The notes beneath the pieces are model-generated. The model worked only from the letters and a program-made list of their open reading frames with translations. It was not told the DNA's origin and made no database searches. A DNA stretch of 64,000 bases from Antilocapra americana (Eukaryota > Chordata > Mammalia > Artiodactyla > Antilocapridae), in NCBI GenBank assembly GCA_007570785.1, contig ML660210.1, forward strand, positions 1,346,027 to 1,410,026, read 5' to 3'. A program made the position numbers and the translations under genes. Below are positions 21,486-33,651 of the stretch, in pieces. The stretch's first letter is position 1. Every line of letters starts with the position of its first letter.

Positions 21486-23690
21486 TCAGTGACGTTCCAG
21501 CCACAGTCCACTATACCTCACAGTGTGGTTAACTTTGGCTAACTATAAGCAATTATATATATTTAAAAAAAAGATAAATAAAACATAGTAACTACATATG
21601 TATGTGGCTTAAAAGGGACCTGTATAGGGTTTCTGGAGAGCTGGCAATTTTGTTTCTTACTTGGGTGATGCTAAATGGATTTTAACTTAGCAATAATTTA
21701 TTAAACTCTGCAATTGCTTTTATACATTCTGAAGATTGTTGATGCTATATTTCACAATAAATAGTTTTTGAAACTTAAAAAAAGTAAGTTAATATAAATG
21801 AGTGACAAGTAAACTACTTATGATGTCAGTAGATTATATCATTTTTATTTATGATAAGTTGATCAGTAAACCATCAAAATACCCATCATCCAGCAACACA
21901 TTTCCTAGAAGTGAATATTTAATATAAGCTTGATTTCCCTTGGTATATTATGAGCAATTATGGATCCAATATTTTTTTCTGATGAAAATGCTAAAATATC
22001 TTATTTTAAATATATTTTCTTAATAAGAATAAAAATATCTTTCTTTTATGGAATAATGAAATGTATGCCTTATGTTTATCAAACAGGCAAAACCAAGGAA
22101 GCAGCATGTAACCAACATTCAAACCCAACTGTTTTATAAAAAATTCACCTGCATTCTCAAAAAAAAAAAAAATGCCCATTTTAATTCTGCAATTTTAAAA
22201 ATGTAATGATAATGAGCACATACGTGAACAACTTCCCCATGATAAATAAATTCTTGAAAAACTATTTCTGTAATGCAGGCTTTTTTTTCTAGTTTGTTTT
22301 CTACCAACAGTTTTATTGACACTTTAAGGCAATAAAATAATACCAGCTTATGTCTCTACAGCATAAAGCAGGTCAAACACTGGCTTGGAGTTTTTAGACT
22401 ACATTATTAGATATTTCTGAGTAACTGTGATATGACCTATTGATGTAAAAAAGACATCTCAAATTTAAAATACTGAGCATCCTTAAAATGCAATATTAGA
22501 ATACAAGTTAAGGTTAGGTAAATTTAAGGTGATTTGCAATGGAAACGAAAAGTATATTAGGAATTTAGGAATTTGCAAATAGCATTATCTATATTGCATC
22601 ACAAAAGAAGCCATTTAAGAGTGAAGAGTCTCTCTTACATTTCACCATACTCAAGTAAGCCCAGATAACTGACTGTCAAACAACACAACAAAAATAGCCT
22701 TCTCAATATAAATGGTCTATTGACAGTCTTAGAGCAACTAAATATGGTGCTTGAAATCTATCAATGCTTGCTAAAATCTTTACTTTTACCATAAATGCAA
22801 TCATTGTATCACTGGTGTTAGAATTATTCTGAGGGAATTATATATGCCCCTTTCACACATGAAATGCCTCAGTGAATAAATATTACTGATATTTACTTGT
22901 CAGTGACTGCTATTTCATACGTGACTCTGAGAAACAAAATAAGAAATGGGACCACTTTTTATCTGGAAAGCAAAATGCTATAATGTGTTGAATCAGTAAC
23001 AAATCATCACTTGACTCAGCTTAGCAGAATATTTGATTAAGGTAGCCATGATTCCCAGTATTTGGTGTGTATATGAACTATGTTTCAATTTTAATAAAGT
23101 TAAAGTAGAAGAACTTGACAATTACTATTTTTCATTCAAAATGTTGCTCTAGAAATGTGTAGAGAAAAGCCTTACCTGCTGTTTCATTTCTACAAGAATC
23201 AAGCCATTAGCCCCTGTAGTTGCCCAAGGATAGTGCACTCTGAGGGAATTCAAAATGGAAAAAACCGGAAGCATTCTGAGCTTTGGATAAACTGACCCCT
23301 GGAGAGTTAAGATGCATATCTAGTGAAAATTTTCAAATGAATCCAGATTGTTTCATCTGCCCATACATAGAAAAGCTATGAAATTATTAACCTGGGATGT
23401 CTGCACATTGTCATCAACAGTAAACTTCTGATTTTTGACTACATGGTTTTTTAGCAAAAAATAAAAGTAAAAAGCTCATACATATCCTAGCATCACCTTT
23501 ATCTCTTAAGAGCAGATTCTTAGAACTACCTGAGAGTTTGTCTCCTAGGTTATAGTATTTAGTAAGATATACAAATAAAACTTAACTTGCAGCTTTTTCT
23601 TTTTGCATTTTTGTTTAAATTGACAAATGCCATATCTTTGGTGAGATTTGTGGAGGACTCTCAATTTACTAACAAATAACTTTCTGTTTT
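21486..23690. other. Unassigned DNA, 2.2 kb
   Basis: The longest stretch with few repeats. I see no splice-bounded open frame, no RNA gene and no confident transposon. All frames are short. A conservation track would show whether a non-coding element is hidden here. Confidence 0.45.
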
Positions 23691-23701
23691 AAAATGTACA
23701 T

Positions 23702-23995
23702 AGAATAGACTCGTGGACTTTGTGGATGAGGGTAAGGGTGGGATGATATGGGAGAAGGGCATTGAAACAAGTTAATTATCATATGTCTAATCAATCGCCA
23801 GCCCAGGATTGATGCTCAGGGCTGGTGCAGCGAGATTTCCCAGGGGGGAGGGAGGAAGGAGGGGGGTTCTGGAGGGGAAGCATATGTAAACCCATGGTAA
23901 TATCATGACATTGTATGGCAAAAACAATAAAAAAATAAATTAAAAAAAATAAAAATAAAGTAATTCCTAACATGAAAATAAATAAATAAATAAAT
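23702..23995 (+). mobile_element. 5'-truncated ruminant L1 with composite tail
   Basis: A 3' UTR copy almost identical to 15570-15800. A perfect 11-bp TSD, aaaatgtacat, lies at 23691-23701 and 23996-24006. After the normal A-rich end (about 23925-23958) the insert continues with 'taattcctaacatg' and then an AAAT-repeat tail (23975-23995) before the TSD, so it seems to carry a few extra bases beyond its own poly(A) site. Confidence 0.93.
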
Positions 23996-24006
23996 AAAAT
24001 GTACAT

Positions 24007-24394
24007 GTGATAGTGAACTATTATTTACTTAGAATTATTTTTTTAAAAGGCAAATTAAAGAGAAAATGAGAACTTGACTTTTAGTTTGTGAAAATTAAAA
24101 TACCAGATTATACTTAAGTAAATGTAATTCAAAATAGACATTGTAATAACATACACAGTCACACATGCCACTATAACAACACACAAGAAAGAAACCTGAT
24201 GTGTAATAAAATTATTTATATTGAAAACATATATTGACACCCTAACAGAAGAAAAATATTTCTCCTCAGAAATAGTTTATCACTTCAAACACTGAATTAA
24301 TCAGTTGATTAATTATTTATTTATTAAGCAGATGTTTTCCTTTCATATTAGTGAGAGCATTGGGGCAGCTTAGGTCTCCCTCCTCATTTTTTAA
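24007..24394. other. Unassigned DNA
   Basis: No feature recognised. Confidence 0.45.
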
Positions 24395-24500
24395 AAAAGA
24401 CTTTTATTTTCAAATAATTTTACATTTGCAAGAAGTTGCGAAATGTATTTTCCATGAATCTTCCATCTAGCTTTCTCTGTTGATAAGCGCTGATATGAGG
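24395..24500 (-). mobile_element. Possible old L1 fragment
   Basis: 'ttttattttcaaataattttacatttgcaagaagttgcgaa' resembles an old L1 3' region in reverse orientation ('...aattttagatttacagaaaagttgc...'). Short and diverged. Confidence 0.42.
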
Positions 24501-25346
24501 ATTCAAATGAGTGATTTTGTTCTTTTCCTTCTACCAAATTATGCATGAATTATTGAGATGGTAACAAAATTTGTTTCCAAACGATAACAAGATAAATTCT
24601 CTTGAGTTCTCCAAGAAGAGTCAGTTGGAAATTATCATTCCAGACCAAGGGCTTTTGTACAGGGTTTATCCAGTTACTTTGACTGGCTGTCAATGGGAAT
24701 AGTTTTGGTACAGTTATGTACTTGCTGTCTCTTTTTTATCTAAATTTTCCCCAAAGTATTTCTTTGGTGAACTAGGTAGTAATTTGCTATCTAAAATGAC
24801 TGCCTTATATTCTCTTTCCCATGAATAAGTCTAGCCAGAGACACTCTGGAACAGACACGAAAAATCCTATATAGAAGTGTGTCAATTAACTCATTTTAAA
24901 TATATATATTTAAACCACAAGTCTTACACAACTAATTTACATTAAAAAGAAATAAACTTAGTTTTCCTTTGTGGGACATAAAGAAATACTCTGAACACCT
25001 TAGTAAATAATTAATTTCAAATAGTTATATATATCACTCACTTCCACGGTATTTTTTTTTCTTATTGTACTTCAATTTAAAAACATTTATGGACCATCAT
25101 TTGCATTGTAGATACTATGCTGCCTTTGGCAGTGTTAAGCTAAATGATAATAACTTTACCAATTTGGGGCTTATAATTAAATGGAGTGATTTGGCCTGCA
25201 AGCATATGTTTTGTCACAACAGTGAACTACATTAAAATGACCCATATAATTGGAAAATGGTAGAAATTATGCTACTTTCCTACAATCAAGATTATAAAAT
25301 CAACATATCAGTAGTAAGAAAATAAATGTTACAAACTCACCCTACC
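24501..25346. other. Unassigned DNA
   Basis: No gene. Around 25080-25190 faint L2/MIR-like wording is present but not convincing. Confidence 0.4.
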
Positions 25347-25352
25347 TGACTG

Positions 25353-25624
25353 TATTGCTGCTGCTGCTGCTGCTGCTGCTAAGTTGTTTCAGTCATGTCC
25401 AGCTCTGTGAGACCCCAGAGACAGCAGCCCACTGGGCTCCCAGGCAAGAACACCGGAGTGAGTTGCCATATCCTTCTCCAATGCATGAAAGTGAAAAGTG
25501 AAAGGGAAGTTGCTCAGTCGTGTCCGACTCTTAGCGACTCCATGGACTGAAGGCCACCAGGCTCTTCAGTCCATGGGATTTTCCAGGCAAGAGTACTGGA
25601 GTGAGGTGCCATCACCTTCTCTGA
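25353..25624 (-). mobile_element. BOV-A2 SINE (dimer)
   Basis: Starts with (CTG)8, then two Bov-A monomers joined by the 'atgcatgaaagtgaaaagtgaaa' linker. The first monomer has lost about 15 bp after 'ctgggctcc'. A 6-bp possible TSD, tgactg, lies at 25347-25352 and 25625-25630. Confidence 0.93.
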
Positions 25625-25630
25625 TGACTG

Positions 25631-26348
25631 CATCTGAATTAGATTATTAACATAGATAAAAATGAAATGCAAGAATCCAATCAAGAATTACCAAATCTGA
25701 GAACAAAGGAAAAAAAAAAAAGGGTTTTCACTGTGCAAACCTTGTCAGTGCCCATCCTGGGTCTACTTAGAAGTCCATATAACACAATCCAAGAATCATC
25801 TAGCTCACAGTCAGTATCTCTCTTCTAATGAAAGTAAATGCATATAACATAGCTAACACATTTTTATATTATACAGTGTAATCAACATTCTGGCTTTAAT
25901 AATTTTAGTATATATTTTGAAAGAACATCAGTTTCTAAACTAACAATATAAACTTGTAGGCTTTCAATAGCTATGCTACTTTTGGAAAATAACTTTTTAA
26001 AATTAACAGATATTATTTTTAGAGCAATTTTATATTTCCAAGGAGTTGTCATACAGGCTTCTCTTGTCACAGTTTTCCTTTTTTCAGAAAACATTTTTCA
26101 TTATTGTGATACATTTGTTAGATTTAATGAACCAATATTGATACATTAGCATTAACTGAAGTCCATGGTTTACATCTTTGTGTTTTAAATCTCAATGGAT
26201 TTTGAAAATTGCATTATGTCATGAATTCACATTAAAGTATCATGTAGAGTAGATTCACTGCTATAAAAAATGGCCTGTGCTTTACCCATTCCTCATTCCT
26301 TCCCTGATTTTACATTATCTTTATAGCTTTGAATTTCCAAAAATATCA
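25631..26348. other. Unassigned DNA
   Basis: AT-rich; an A run of about 12 near 25709. No feature recognised. Confidence 0.45.
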
Positions 26349-26356
26349 TATTATTG

Positions 26357-26574
26357 AAAGTTGAAAGTTTAGTCACTCGGTCATGTCTGACTCTTTGAGA
26401 CCCCATGGTAAGCCTGTAGCTTACCGGGCTCATCTGTCCATGAGATTTTCCAGGTAAGGATACTGGAGTGGGCTGCCATTTCCTTCTCCAGAGGATCTTC
26501 CTTACTCAGAGACTGAACCCAGGTCTCCCACATTGTAGGCAGATGCTTTACAGTCTGAGCCACCAGAGAAGTCG
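26357..26574 (-). mobile_element. Bov-tA SINE
   Basis: Complete reverse-complement Bov-tA with an 8-bp exact TSD, tattattg, at 26349-26356 and 26575-26582. Confidence 0.94.
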
Positions 26575-26654
26575 TATTATTGGAATCGTATGAATTGTAG
26601 CATTTTGAAACTGTTTTCTTTTGCACAGTAATAATCATTTAATTCTCCATCTAT

Positions 26655-27100
26655 TACTGAAATGAATTTGGGTCCAGTTACTTGGTCCACAGCAAAACCA
26701 ATTTACAGGTACCAGGTTGCAGTGAAGGAGAATATGGCCTTTATTGTAGGCACAATGCAAGGAGAATTGGGAGCTCAGAAGACCCAAATTCCCCAACAGC
26801 TTTCAAGGAAGGTTTTACAGAGTGTTAGGGAAAGGATGGTTAAGATACTTTATCAGCCTATGGACAATTTTCTGATTGATTGGTGTTGAGGTAACAGGGT
26901 GATGTTGTGGGAATCTAGGTCATCAGTCTCTGGCACCAAGGAGCTTAAGGTCTATGTGTGATCAGCAGTTTCCAATTGGTGGGGCACTTGTTCCTGTAAA
27001 AACAACTCAAGAATGTGAGAGAGATTGTTACCTGTATCCCTCAAGGAGGAATAAAGGGTTCTGTGAGTTCGTTTTATGCTGATATCACTTAAACTATTAT
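26655..27100 (-). repeat. Unclassified LTR-like repeat
   Basis: A block with less AT bias than its neighbours. On the minus strand it carries 'acaataaaggcc' (from 26738-26749), a canonical polyadenylation hexamer in context, which is what an ERV LTR in reverse orientation would show. I do not recognise the family and found no TG...CA boundaries or duplication. A 75-codon plus-strand frame (26662-26889) shows no motif. Confidence 0.35.
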
Positions 27101-27162
27101 GACCCTTTTTGCTTGCCTGCTTTTTCTTTGTTTCTAGTTTTCCTCTTCTCTAATCAAAAACT

Positions 27163-27382
27163 AAGTTTCCCTGATGATTCAGTGATAAAGAATCTGCCTA
27201 CCAATGCAGGAGACTTGGGTTTGATCCCTGGATCCAGAAGATCCTCTAAAGAAGGAAATGGCAACCCACTCCAGTATTCTTGCCTGGGAAATCCATAAAA
27301 CAGAGGAGCCTGGTGGATTATAGTCCATGGGATTGCAAAAGAGTTGGATACGAATTAGTGACTAAACAATTACAACAATAAT
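27163..27382 (+). mobile_element. Bov-tA SINE
   Basis: Plus-strand copy with head ('tttccctgatgattcagtgataaagaatctgcc'), body and BovB-like end. Its position between two unclassified blocks suggests it may have split one older element. Confidence 0.92.
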
Positions 27383-27438
27383 CATTAACTACTTGAGTTT
27401 GTACTTTAAAATAGAGGGCAGGAAGACCTTGGAGCTAG

Positions 27439-27571
27439 TTTTTTTTTTTTTTTTTTTTTCCCTACAAACAAGAGTTGGGGGACAGAGAGCGACTTGTGTC
27501 CAAGAGGACCAGAGGGTTCTGGTCAGTTTTACTGCTTGCCTTTTTGTGACCTGACACCTTTTTTTTTTTTT
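27439..27571 (-). repeat. Unidentified sequence between two poly(T) tracts
   Basis: T21 (27439-27459), about 99 bp of non-repeat sequence, then T13 (27559-27571). Read on the minus strand it looks like a short retro-insertion with an A21 tail. No TSD was found and the body has no family match I know. It may belong with the block at 26655-27100. Confidence 0.4.
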
Positions 27572-28078
27572 CTTATAGCTGACTAATATTCTATTGTATA
27601 GATTTACAAAAGTTTTCTTATCTTTCAATCTTCAGCAATTACGAATCAAGAACTACCAATGTTTTAATGCAGGTTTCTGTGTGAATATAACTTATTTGGA
27701 TTTGCTGAGTCATATGATAAGACTACATTTAGCCTTGTTAGCAGCTACTATAGTGTCTTTGAAAGTGGCCATACCACTCTGCATTCCTTCCCAGAATGAA
27801 TGACAGTCCTGTGACTTAATCCTCATCAAAACCTCGTATTGTCGGTTTGAATTTTAGTCATTCTAATAGGTGTAGAGTGATGTCTCACTGGTTTGATTTT
27901 TAATTTCCTAATGATGTATTATGGAGAACATTTTTTCAAATGCTTCTTTGCTATTTTTACATCTTCTTGGTGAGGTTCTTTTGTCTATTTTTTAATTGGA
28001 TTGATTCTCATAGTTAAGCTTTTAAAGGTATTTTGTATATTGAGAATACAAGGATAACAAATCAGAACTTTTTTAATT
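27572..28078 (-). mobile_element. Old L1 ORF2 3' fragment
   Basis: Reverse-strand old L1: 'agctgactaatattctattgtat', 'tttgctgagtcatatgataag', 'aaagtggccataccactctgcattccttcccag', 'tcattctaataggtgtagagtgatgtctcactgg' occur in the order of the ORF2 C-terminal coding region. Frames are broken. Confidence 0.75.
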
Positions 28079-28579
28079 CTACTTTTTCATAACTCTTTTG
28101 TGTGTTTTGATGTTTCTACTTTCTCGTCTTAGTATATCAATTATAATGTCTTAAAATTAGCCATTTTGTCTGTAATATAGATTTAAAACTAATTTAAGTC
28201 CACTTTTAATTAACACTATACTTCTTTGTGGGTAGTGCAGATACCATAAAACAGAGCTCCCACTTCCTTGCTCCCACCCCTTAAAAAATTGTTGTCATTC
28301 ACTTCACTTATCCATAGCTATGAAAATGCAATGTATTGTTATTATTAATTTGAATAAACTGTTCTCTGTTAGATCAAATAAGAATAGGAAACGTAAATGT
28401 TATATTTGTTCTCCAACAATCTCATTTTGTTGGTGTAAATCCAAAAGTCTAGAGTTTATCACTTTTTTCCCTTTGATAATATACTTTTAACATTTATTGC
28501 AAGGCAAATTTAGTGGTGAAAAATTCATGCAGTATTTATTTATCTGATGAAGTCTTTTTTATATTATTTATATATATTT
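28079..28579. other. Unassigned DNA, possibly L1-derived
   Basis: Reverse-strand old L1 character fades after 28080. No gene visible. Confidence 0.4.
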
Positions 28580-28905
28580 TTAATGTATTTATTTTAATTG
28601 GAGGCTAACTACTTTTACAATATTGTAGTGGGTTTTGCCATACATTAAGATGAATCAGCCATGTATGTACATGTGTCCCCCATCCTGACCCCTCCCTTCT
28701 CCCTCCCCATCCCATCCCTCAGAGTTGTCCCAGTGCACCAGCTTTGAGTGCCCTACTTCATGCATCAGACTTGGACTGGTGATCTCTTTCACATATGGTA
28801 ATATACATGTTTCAATGCTATTCTCAAAATCATCCCACTCTTCCCTTTTCCCAGAGTCCAAAACTCTGTTCTTTACATCTATGTCTCTTTTACTGTCTCA
28901 TGTCT
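28580..28905 (-). mobile_element. Ruminant L1 3' UTR fragment
   Basis: Reverse complement of the L1 3' end: 'attttaattggaggctaactac' next to the former poly(A), 'ttttgccatacattaag', 'cagccatgtatgtacatgtgtcccccatcctgacccctccc', then 'gtgcaccagctttgagtgcc'. The same layout recurs at 48100-48400. Confidence 0.88.
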
Positions 28906-29165
28906 TTATTTCTCCTTTATTTTGAAGGAAAATTTTGCCAGATATACAATATGCTATTCCAGTTTATTATTTTTTTTCTATCAGTGCTTTACATAATCCG
29001 CTCCACTCTTTTTGTTGCATGATTTTTGAAGAGAAGTCTGATATAGTTCTCATCCTTATTTTTCTATTGGTAGAGTATCTTTGCCTATCAGAGTTCTTCA
29101 TTTATTTCCTGCTCATGTTTGGTTTTCTGATGTTTGAATAAGAAATTTCTAGGTAAAGTACTCCA
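28906..29165 (-). mobile_element. Old L1 fragment (ORF1 end region)
   Basis: 'tttattttgaaggaaaattttgccagatatac' and 'ttgaagagaagtctgatatagttctcatccttattt' match the reverse of the ORF1 C-terminal coding region of old L1s. It directly abuts the 3' UTR piece, implying a large internal deletion or two separate insertions. Confidence 0.55.
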
Positions 29166-29221
29166 AAGTCTGCTAGGGTTGCTGAGTATTATTTCATATA
29201 ATTTCTGTGATCGCATATGGT

Positions 29222-30160
29222 ATTTTAAAAGATGATGCTGTTAAAGTGTGGCATTTATTATGCTAGCAAATATGGAAAACTCACCAGGAGCCACAGGACT
29301 GGAAAAGGTCATTTTTCACTCCAATACCAAAGAAGGTCAATGCCAAGGAATATTCAAACTACCACACAATCACACTCATTTCATATGCTATCAAAATAAT
29401 GCTCAGAATTCTCCAAACCAGGCCAAGTTCTGCCTTGTTCTCCAAGCCAGTGGTGGAACTGAGAACTTCCAGATGTTCAAGCTGGATTTAGAAAAGGCAG
29501 AGATCAAATTTCCAACATCCTCTGGATCATAGAAAAAGCAAGAGAATTCCAGAAAAGCATCTACTTCTGCCTCACTGACTATGCTAAATCCTTTGACTAT
29601 GTGGAGCACAACAAACTGGAAAATTCTTCAAGAGATGGGAATACCAGACCACCTGACCTGCCTCCTGAGAAATCTACATGCAGTTCAAGAAGCAACAGTT
29701 GGAACTGGACATGGAACACTGGACAGGCTCAAAATTGGGAAAGGATTACGTCAAGGCTGTATATTGTCACCCTGCTTATTTAACTCACATGCAGAGTACA
29801 TCATGAGAAATGCCAGGCTGGGTGAAGCATAGTTGAAATCAAGATCTCCAGGAGGAATATCAATAATCTCAGATATGCAGATGATACCACTCTGATGGCA
29901 GAAAGTGAAGAGGATCTAAAGAGCCTTTTGATGAAGGTGAAAGTGAAGAGTGAAAAAGCTGGCTTAAAACTAAACATTCAAAAAACAAAGATCACGGTAC
30001 CCATCCCCATCACTTCATGTCAAATAGATGGGGAAACAATGGAAATAGTGACAGGCTTTATTTTCTTGGGCTCGAAAATCACTCCAGACAGTGACTGCAG
30101 CCATGAAATTTAAAGACACTTGCTCCTTGGAAAAAAAGCTATGACAAATCTAGACAGTGC
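29222..30160 (+). pseudogene. BovB reverse transcriptase pseudogene
   Basis: Readable pieces in changing frames: LENSPGATGLEKV-type start (29270-29310), then LQEMGIPDHLTCLLRNL and GKGLRQGCILSPCLFN (29581-29832), NNLRYADDTTLMAES with YADD codons at 29874-29885, and LKLNIQKTK plus ITSCQIDGETMEIVTGFIFLGSKI (29895-30113). An in-frame TAG at 29830-29832 and at least two frame changes make it inactive. The endonuclease half is absent. Confidence 0.85.
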
Positions 30161-30643
30161 ATTAAAAAAGCAGAGATATTACTTTGCCAACAAAGGTCCA
30201 CATAGTCAAAGCTATGGTTGTTCTATTAGTCATGTATGGATGTGAATGTTGGACTGAGTGCCAAAGAATTTTGCTTTTGAACTGTGGTGTTTGAGAAGAC
30301 TCTTGAGAGTCCTTTGGACTGCAAGAAGATCAATCCAGTCAATCTTAAAAGAAATCAACCCTGAATATTCATTGGAAGGACTGATGCTGAAGCTGAAGCT
30401 CCAATGCTTTGGCCACCTGATGTGAAGAGCCAACTCATTAGAAAAGACCTGATACTGGGAAAGGTTGAAGGCAGGGGGATAAGGGGATTACAGAGGATGA
30501 GATGGTTGGATGGTACCACTGACTCAATGGATATGGGTTTAAGCAAGCTCTGGGAGATGGTGAAGGACAGGGAAGCCTAGTGTGCTGCTGATCATGGGGT
30601 TGCAAAGAATCAAATGTGAATGAGTGACTGAACAACAAATACA
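29222..30643 (+). mobile_element. BovB LINE, 5'-truncated, 1.4 kb, plus strand
   Basis: Plus-strand BovB from the reverse-transcriptase finger region (gatgatgctgttaaag near 29232) to the 3' end. A 7-bp possible TSD, atatggt, lies at 29215-29221 and 30644-30650. Contains extra sequence and small indels, e.g. around 29440-29520. Confidence 0.92.
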
Positions 30644-30650
30644 ATATGGT

Positions 30651-31080
30651 TCTTGACTTCAATATAATGTGAAGTAAAAGTAATTTCATATGAATCCATG
30701 CTCTAGTTACTAGTCTCAGCTATGCCATTATTAATTCTATCAACTTAGATAAACTTTTCAATATATGCCTACTTTTTATATGCCTGTGTAAAATCAAGAG
30801 ATTGATTTTGATATGTCAGATTGTTCCCAAATTTAAAATTATATAATTTTGCACATCTCCTTCAACACTTATAATTAGGAAATCTTCAATTTACTTGTGC
30901 CAATATAACATTCTGTTCTACTGTTTTTAGCATCCACAGACAAGTTTCAGTTACATTTTAACTGCATATAGATTATTTTTCAGCATATGGCAATCTGACA
31001 GCTGAATGTTATTATCAAGTAATATTTAAATCAGAGATTAATTTAATACATGCTATGTATAAAACGTTTAAAATTGTTTT
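30651..31080. other. Unassigned DNA
   Basis: AT-rich; no gene or repeat recognised. Confidence 0.45.
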
Positions 31081-31850
31081 GAGTGTCCTACCTTTGGTGC
31101 CATCCCAACAACATAAAGTGTGAGGAGTCCCTCCTGGATGAAAGCCTTTGTGTGATTTTTTCAGGCTAGATCATAGGCAATTGCAAAATCTTTACTTGCC
31201 AGATACCTGGGGGAGATTTGCCCCCACCCCGGACTTGGTGTGCAGCCAATGTGGGCAGGCTCTGGGAGATGCAGGGGAGGTCTCAGGCTCTCCTAGGGTC
31301 AAGCTGTTGGTATACTTTTGGTCTTAGGTTCCTCATCGGAAGTCTTTTCTGGCTCCTTCTCCAAGTCTCTTTTTGTAAGTTGGGGATACAGAGGGAAGAG
31401 GAAGACCTGAAAACATCTTTCCTTATTCTGACTCAGTACCCAGCATTTCTCCACTCCACTCCTAGCCTTCACTCTCCTTCCTCCCCTGACTTCAGTGTTG
31501 GAGCCTTTTTCGAGGCTTCCTCAATAGTGAAAGTCCCCCAGGTCTGCGCTGCTCCACTTGGCTCTCAACAGTACACCTTCCACGGAAGAAGTGGAATGTG
31601 GGGAGTTGGCGCTTTTCCCCTTTAGAACTTGCTTTATTATCATCCAAAGAGAATCCAAGGCTTATTAATTCTTTAATTATTGACTGTTTTTTTTTGGCTG
31701 CTCTTAAACCTGATAGCTCAGCACTCTCTGTCTCTGTCTCGCTGCTATCTCCCTGTCTCTCTCAACAGCTCAGCTGAGCTTTGATAGCCTGGTGAGATGG
31801 AGTGCATCTGTGGGGTATCCATCCTGCACTTCCTATTTAGGCAAGTGTGG
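31081..31850. repeat. Unclassified GC-richer block
   Basis: Clearly richer in G+C than the flanks, with C-rich and CT-rich runs (ccccaccccgg near 31223; ctctgtctctgtctcgctgc near 31727). A 135-codon plus-strand frame (31218-31625) has no recognised domain, no clear coiled coil and no homology I can name. On the minus strand a 'gataataaagcaag' word (31630-31643) could be a polyadenylation signal, so an LTR in reverse is one option; an old retrocopy or a regulatory block are others. Confidence 0.35.
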
Positions 31851-32559
31851 TTAGGAAGGCACCTATGATGCTTAGAAAAATCTCTTATTATTTGTTTGTT
31901 TTCTATCAGATTAAATACACTATTGATTCCTTACTCTCTAATGCTCTAGGTTGGAACACCAATGAAGTGGTGCAAAGGGACAGAAATAAAGTCAGTCTCA
32001 TTTGTTCTAATAACATGAAATATGTCTTTAAGAAGAAAGATCTTGGGAACATAAAAAATAAATTTGTAATGATTGAAAACTGATGAAGGAAACAAATATT
32101 TCAAGTAGTGGTATGATTTCAAATATTTTCATAGTATAATAATTACTTGAGTTCATATAATATAACCACAAAATAAATTACACAAGACTTTCTCTTCCAT
32201 ACTGAAGAGATTTTCATTTTCTCTGCTGAAACATTTCTGATGACATGGTATAAAATATAGATTTAGATATAGACCTACCTATATTTTTTATTATTGATAA
32301 AAGGGGCTTTATGAGTGTTTTAATATACAGTGTACATTATGTTATTTAAATTTTAAATATATATATGTACTACTTTCAAATATCAGCTTCTTGCCTCTTA
32401 AGCCAGATTACCAAAATCTTTTTTAAAAATTTATTTTTCTAGATCTCTTAAGAATTTATCACATATTTATATGACCCAATCTGATAGATTACCAGTTTTT
32501 GCAATATTATATAAAATGTTGTAATAACACCTATAATTCTACTGAAATTTGCATTCTTC
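31851..32559. other. Unassigned DNA
   Basis: AT-rich; no feature recognised. Confidence 0.45.
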
Positions 32560-33500
32560 ATTCACTGTTGTACACAGAAGACAAATTCATGATGGCACAT
32601 GAAGCTCAAGTTTATTTAGCTTCACTGTTTTGTAATATTCCATTGGATGAACAATGTCTACATTATTTTTTCTACTATTCAGTATAGATTTGGGAATTAA
32701 TGTCATTTAACTCCAGAAGATAAGGCTCTCGAGGTGTTTATGCATGTCAGAATGGTCAAACTGGTTGGAATGGTCAAGACTTTCTCCAGGGTATAAACTT
32801 GCTTGTGTAAATCCTGGGTCATATACATAGAACATATGCTTACTCATTTTTAAAGGTTAAAACCAATTATCTTCCAGCAACATAAGTTTAATGTATTATA
32901 GATTTTCCAGCACTGTGAGATCCCAATGAGCCAAATCTTTGGTAACACTTGCTATTGAAGGCATTAAATTATTTTTTCTCTGTTTTCTTTTGGTGTGGAA
33001 GAATTTACGATTACGACTGTAATTTTTGGATTACAGTGTCACACAGGAAACTTTCATGATTATTAATCATTCATAGTTCTTCTAACATTTTATCTCTTTT
33101 TGCTTGAATTATGTCTTTCTCATGGTTATGATATTTTACTATAATCTGAGCATTTCTTTGCCTATTGTAATGTAACGATTGTATTCTCTAGCTTGAAGAG
33201 TTTTTTGTGTCTTGATAAAACAGTTTATTTTAATATAATGAATTTAATTAATGGTGGCTTTACTTCCTTTTGTTAAAAACATTACCTTTAACATATTCAG
33301 AAAGATATACTCTTCTGTTTTCTTTTGAGTATTTTGAAGTTTTATTGTTCAGAGTTCTTAATGCACTTGGAGTTAATTTTTCTTTGTGTGGTAGGCATGC
33401 TTTTAAATTTGGTTATAAAGTACCAGCTTATTACTGAGTGACCCATTCTCAGAAATGATTTCAACTCAAAACATTTGAGCATTGTTTTTGGCATAGAGTC
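32560..33500 (-). mobile_element. Old L1 ORF2 remnant
   Basis: Reverse-strand old L1 wording runs through the segment: 'gttaaaaacattacctttaacatattcagaaagatatactcttctgttttc', 'gttcttaatgcacttggagttaatttttctttgtgtgg' correspond to ORF2 coding DNA read in reverse. Heavily diverged, no open frame. Confidence 0.55.
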
Positions 33501-33651
33501 CTGCTTTGTAACAAAATGGTTTTGAAACTGTTTTATGTCACTCAGATATGTGATAAACTTTACAATTGATTATAGATTTTAGAGTAAACAGCATGTCAAT
33601 AATTTAACTTTGCATATATTTAGAAATAATATCTGTCATATGCATTATTAA

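Noticed and set aside
31218..31625. 135-codon frame as a host gene
   Set aside because: No domain, no splice context and no supporting start context; kept only as an unclassified block.
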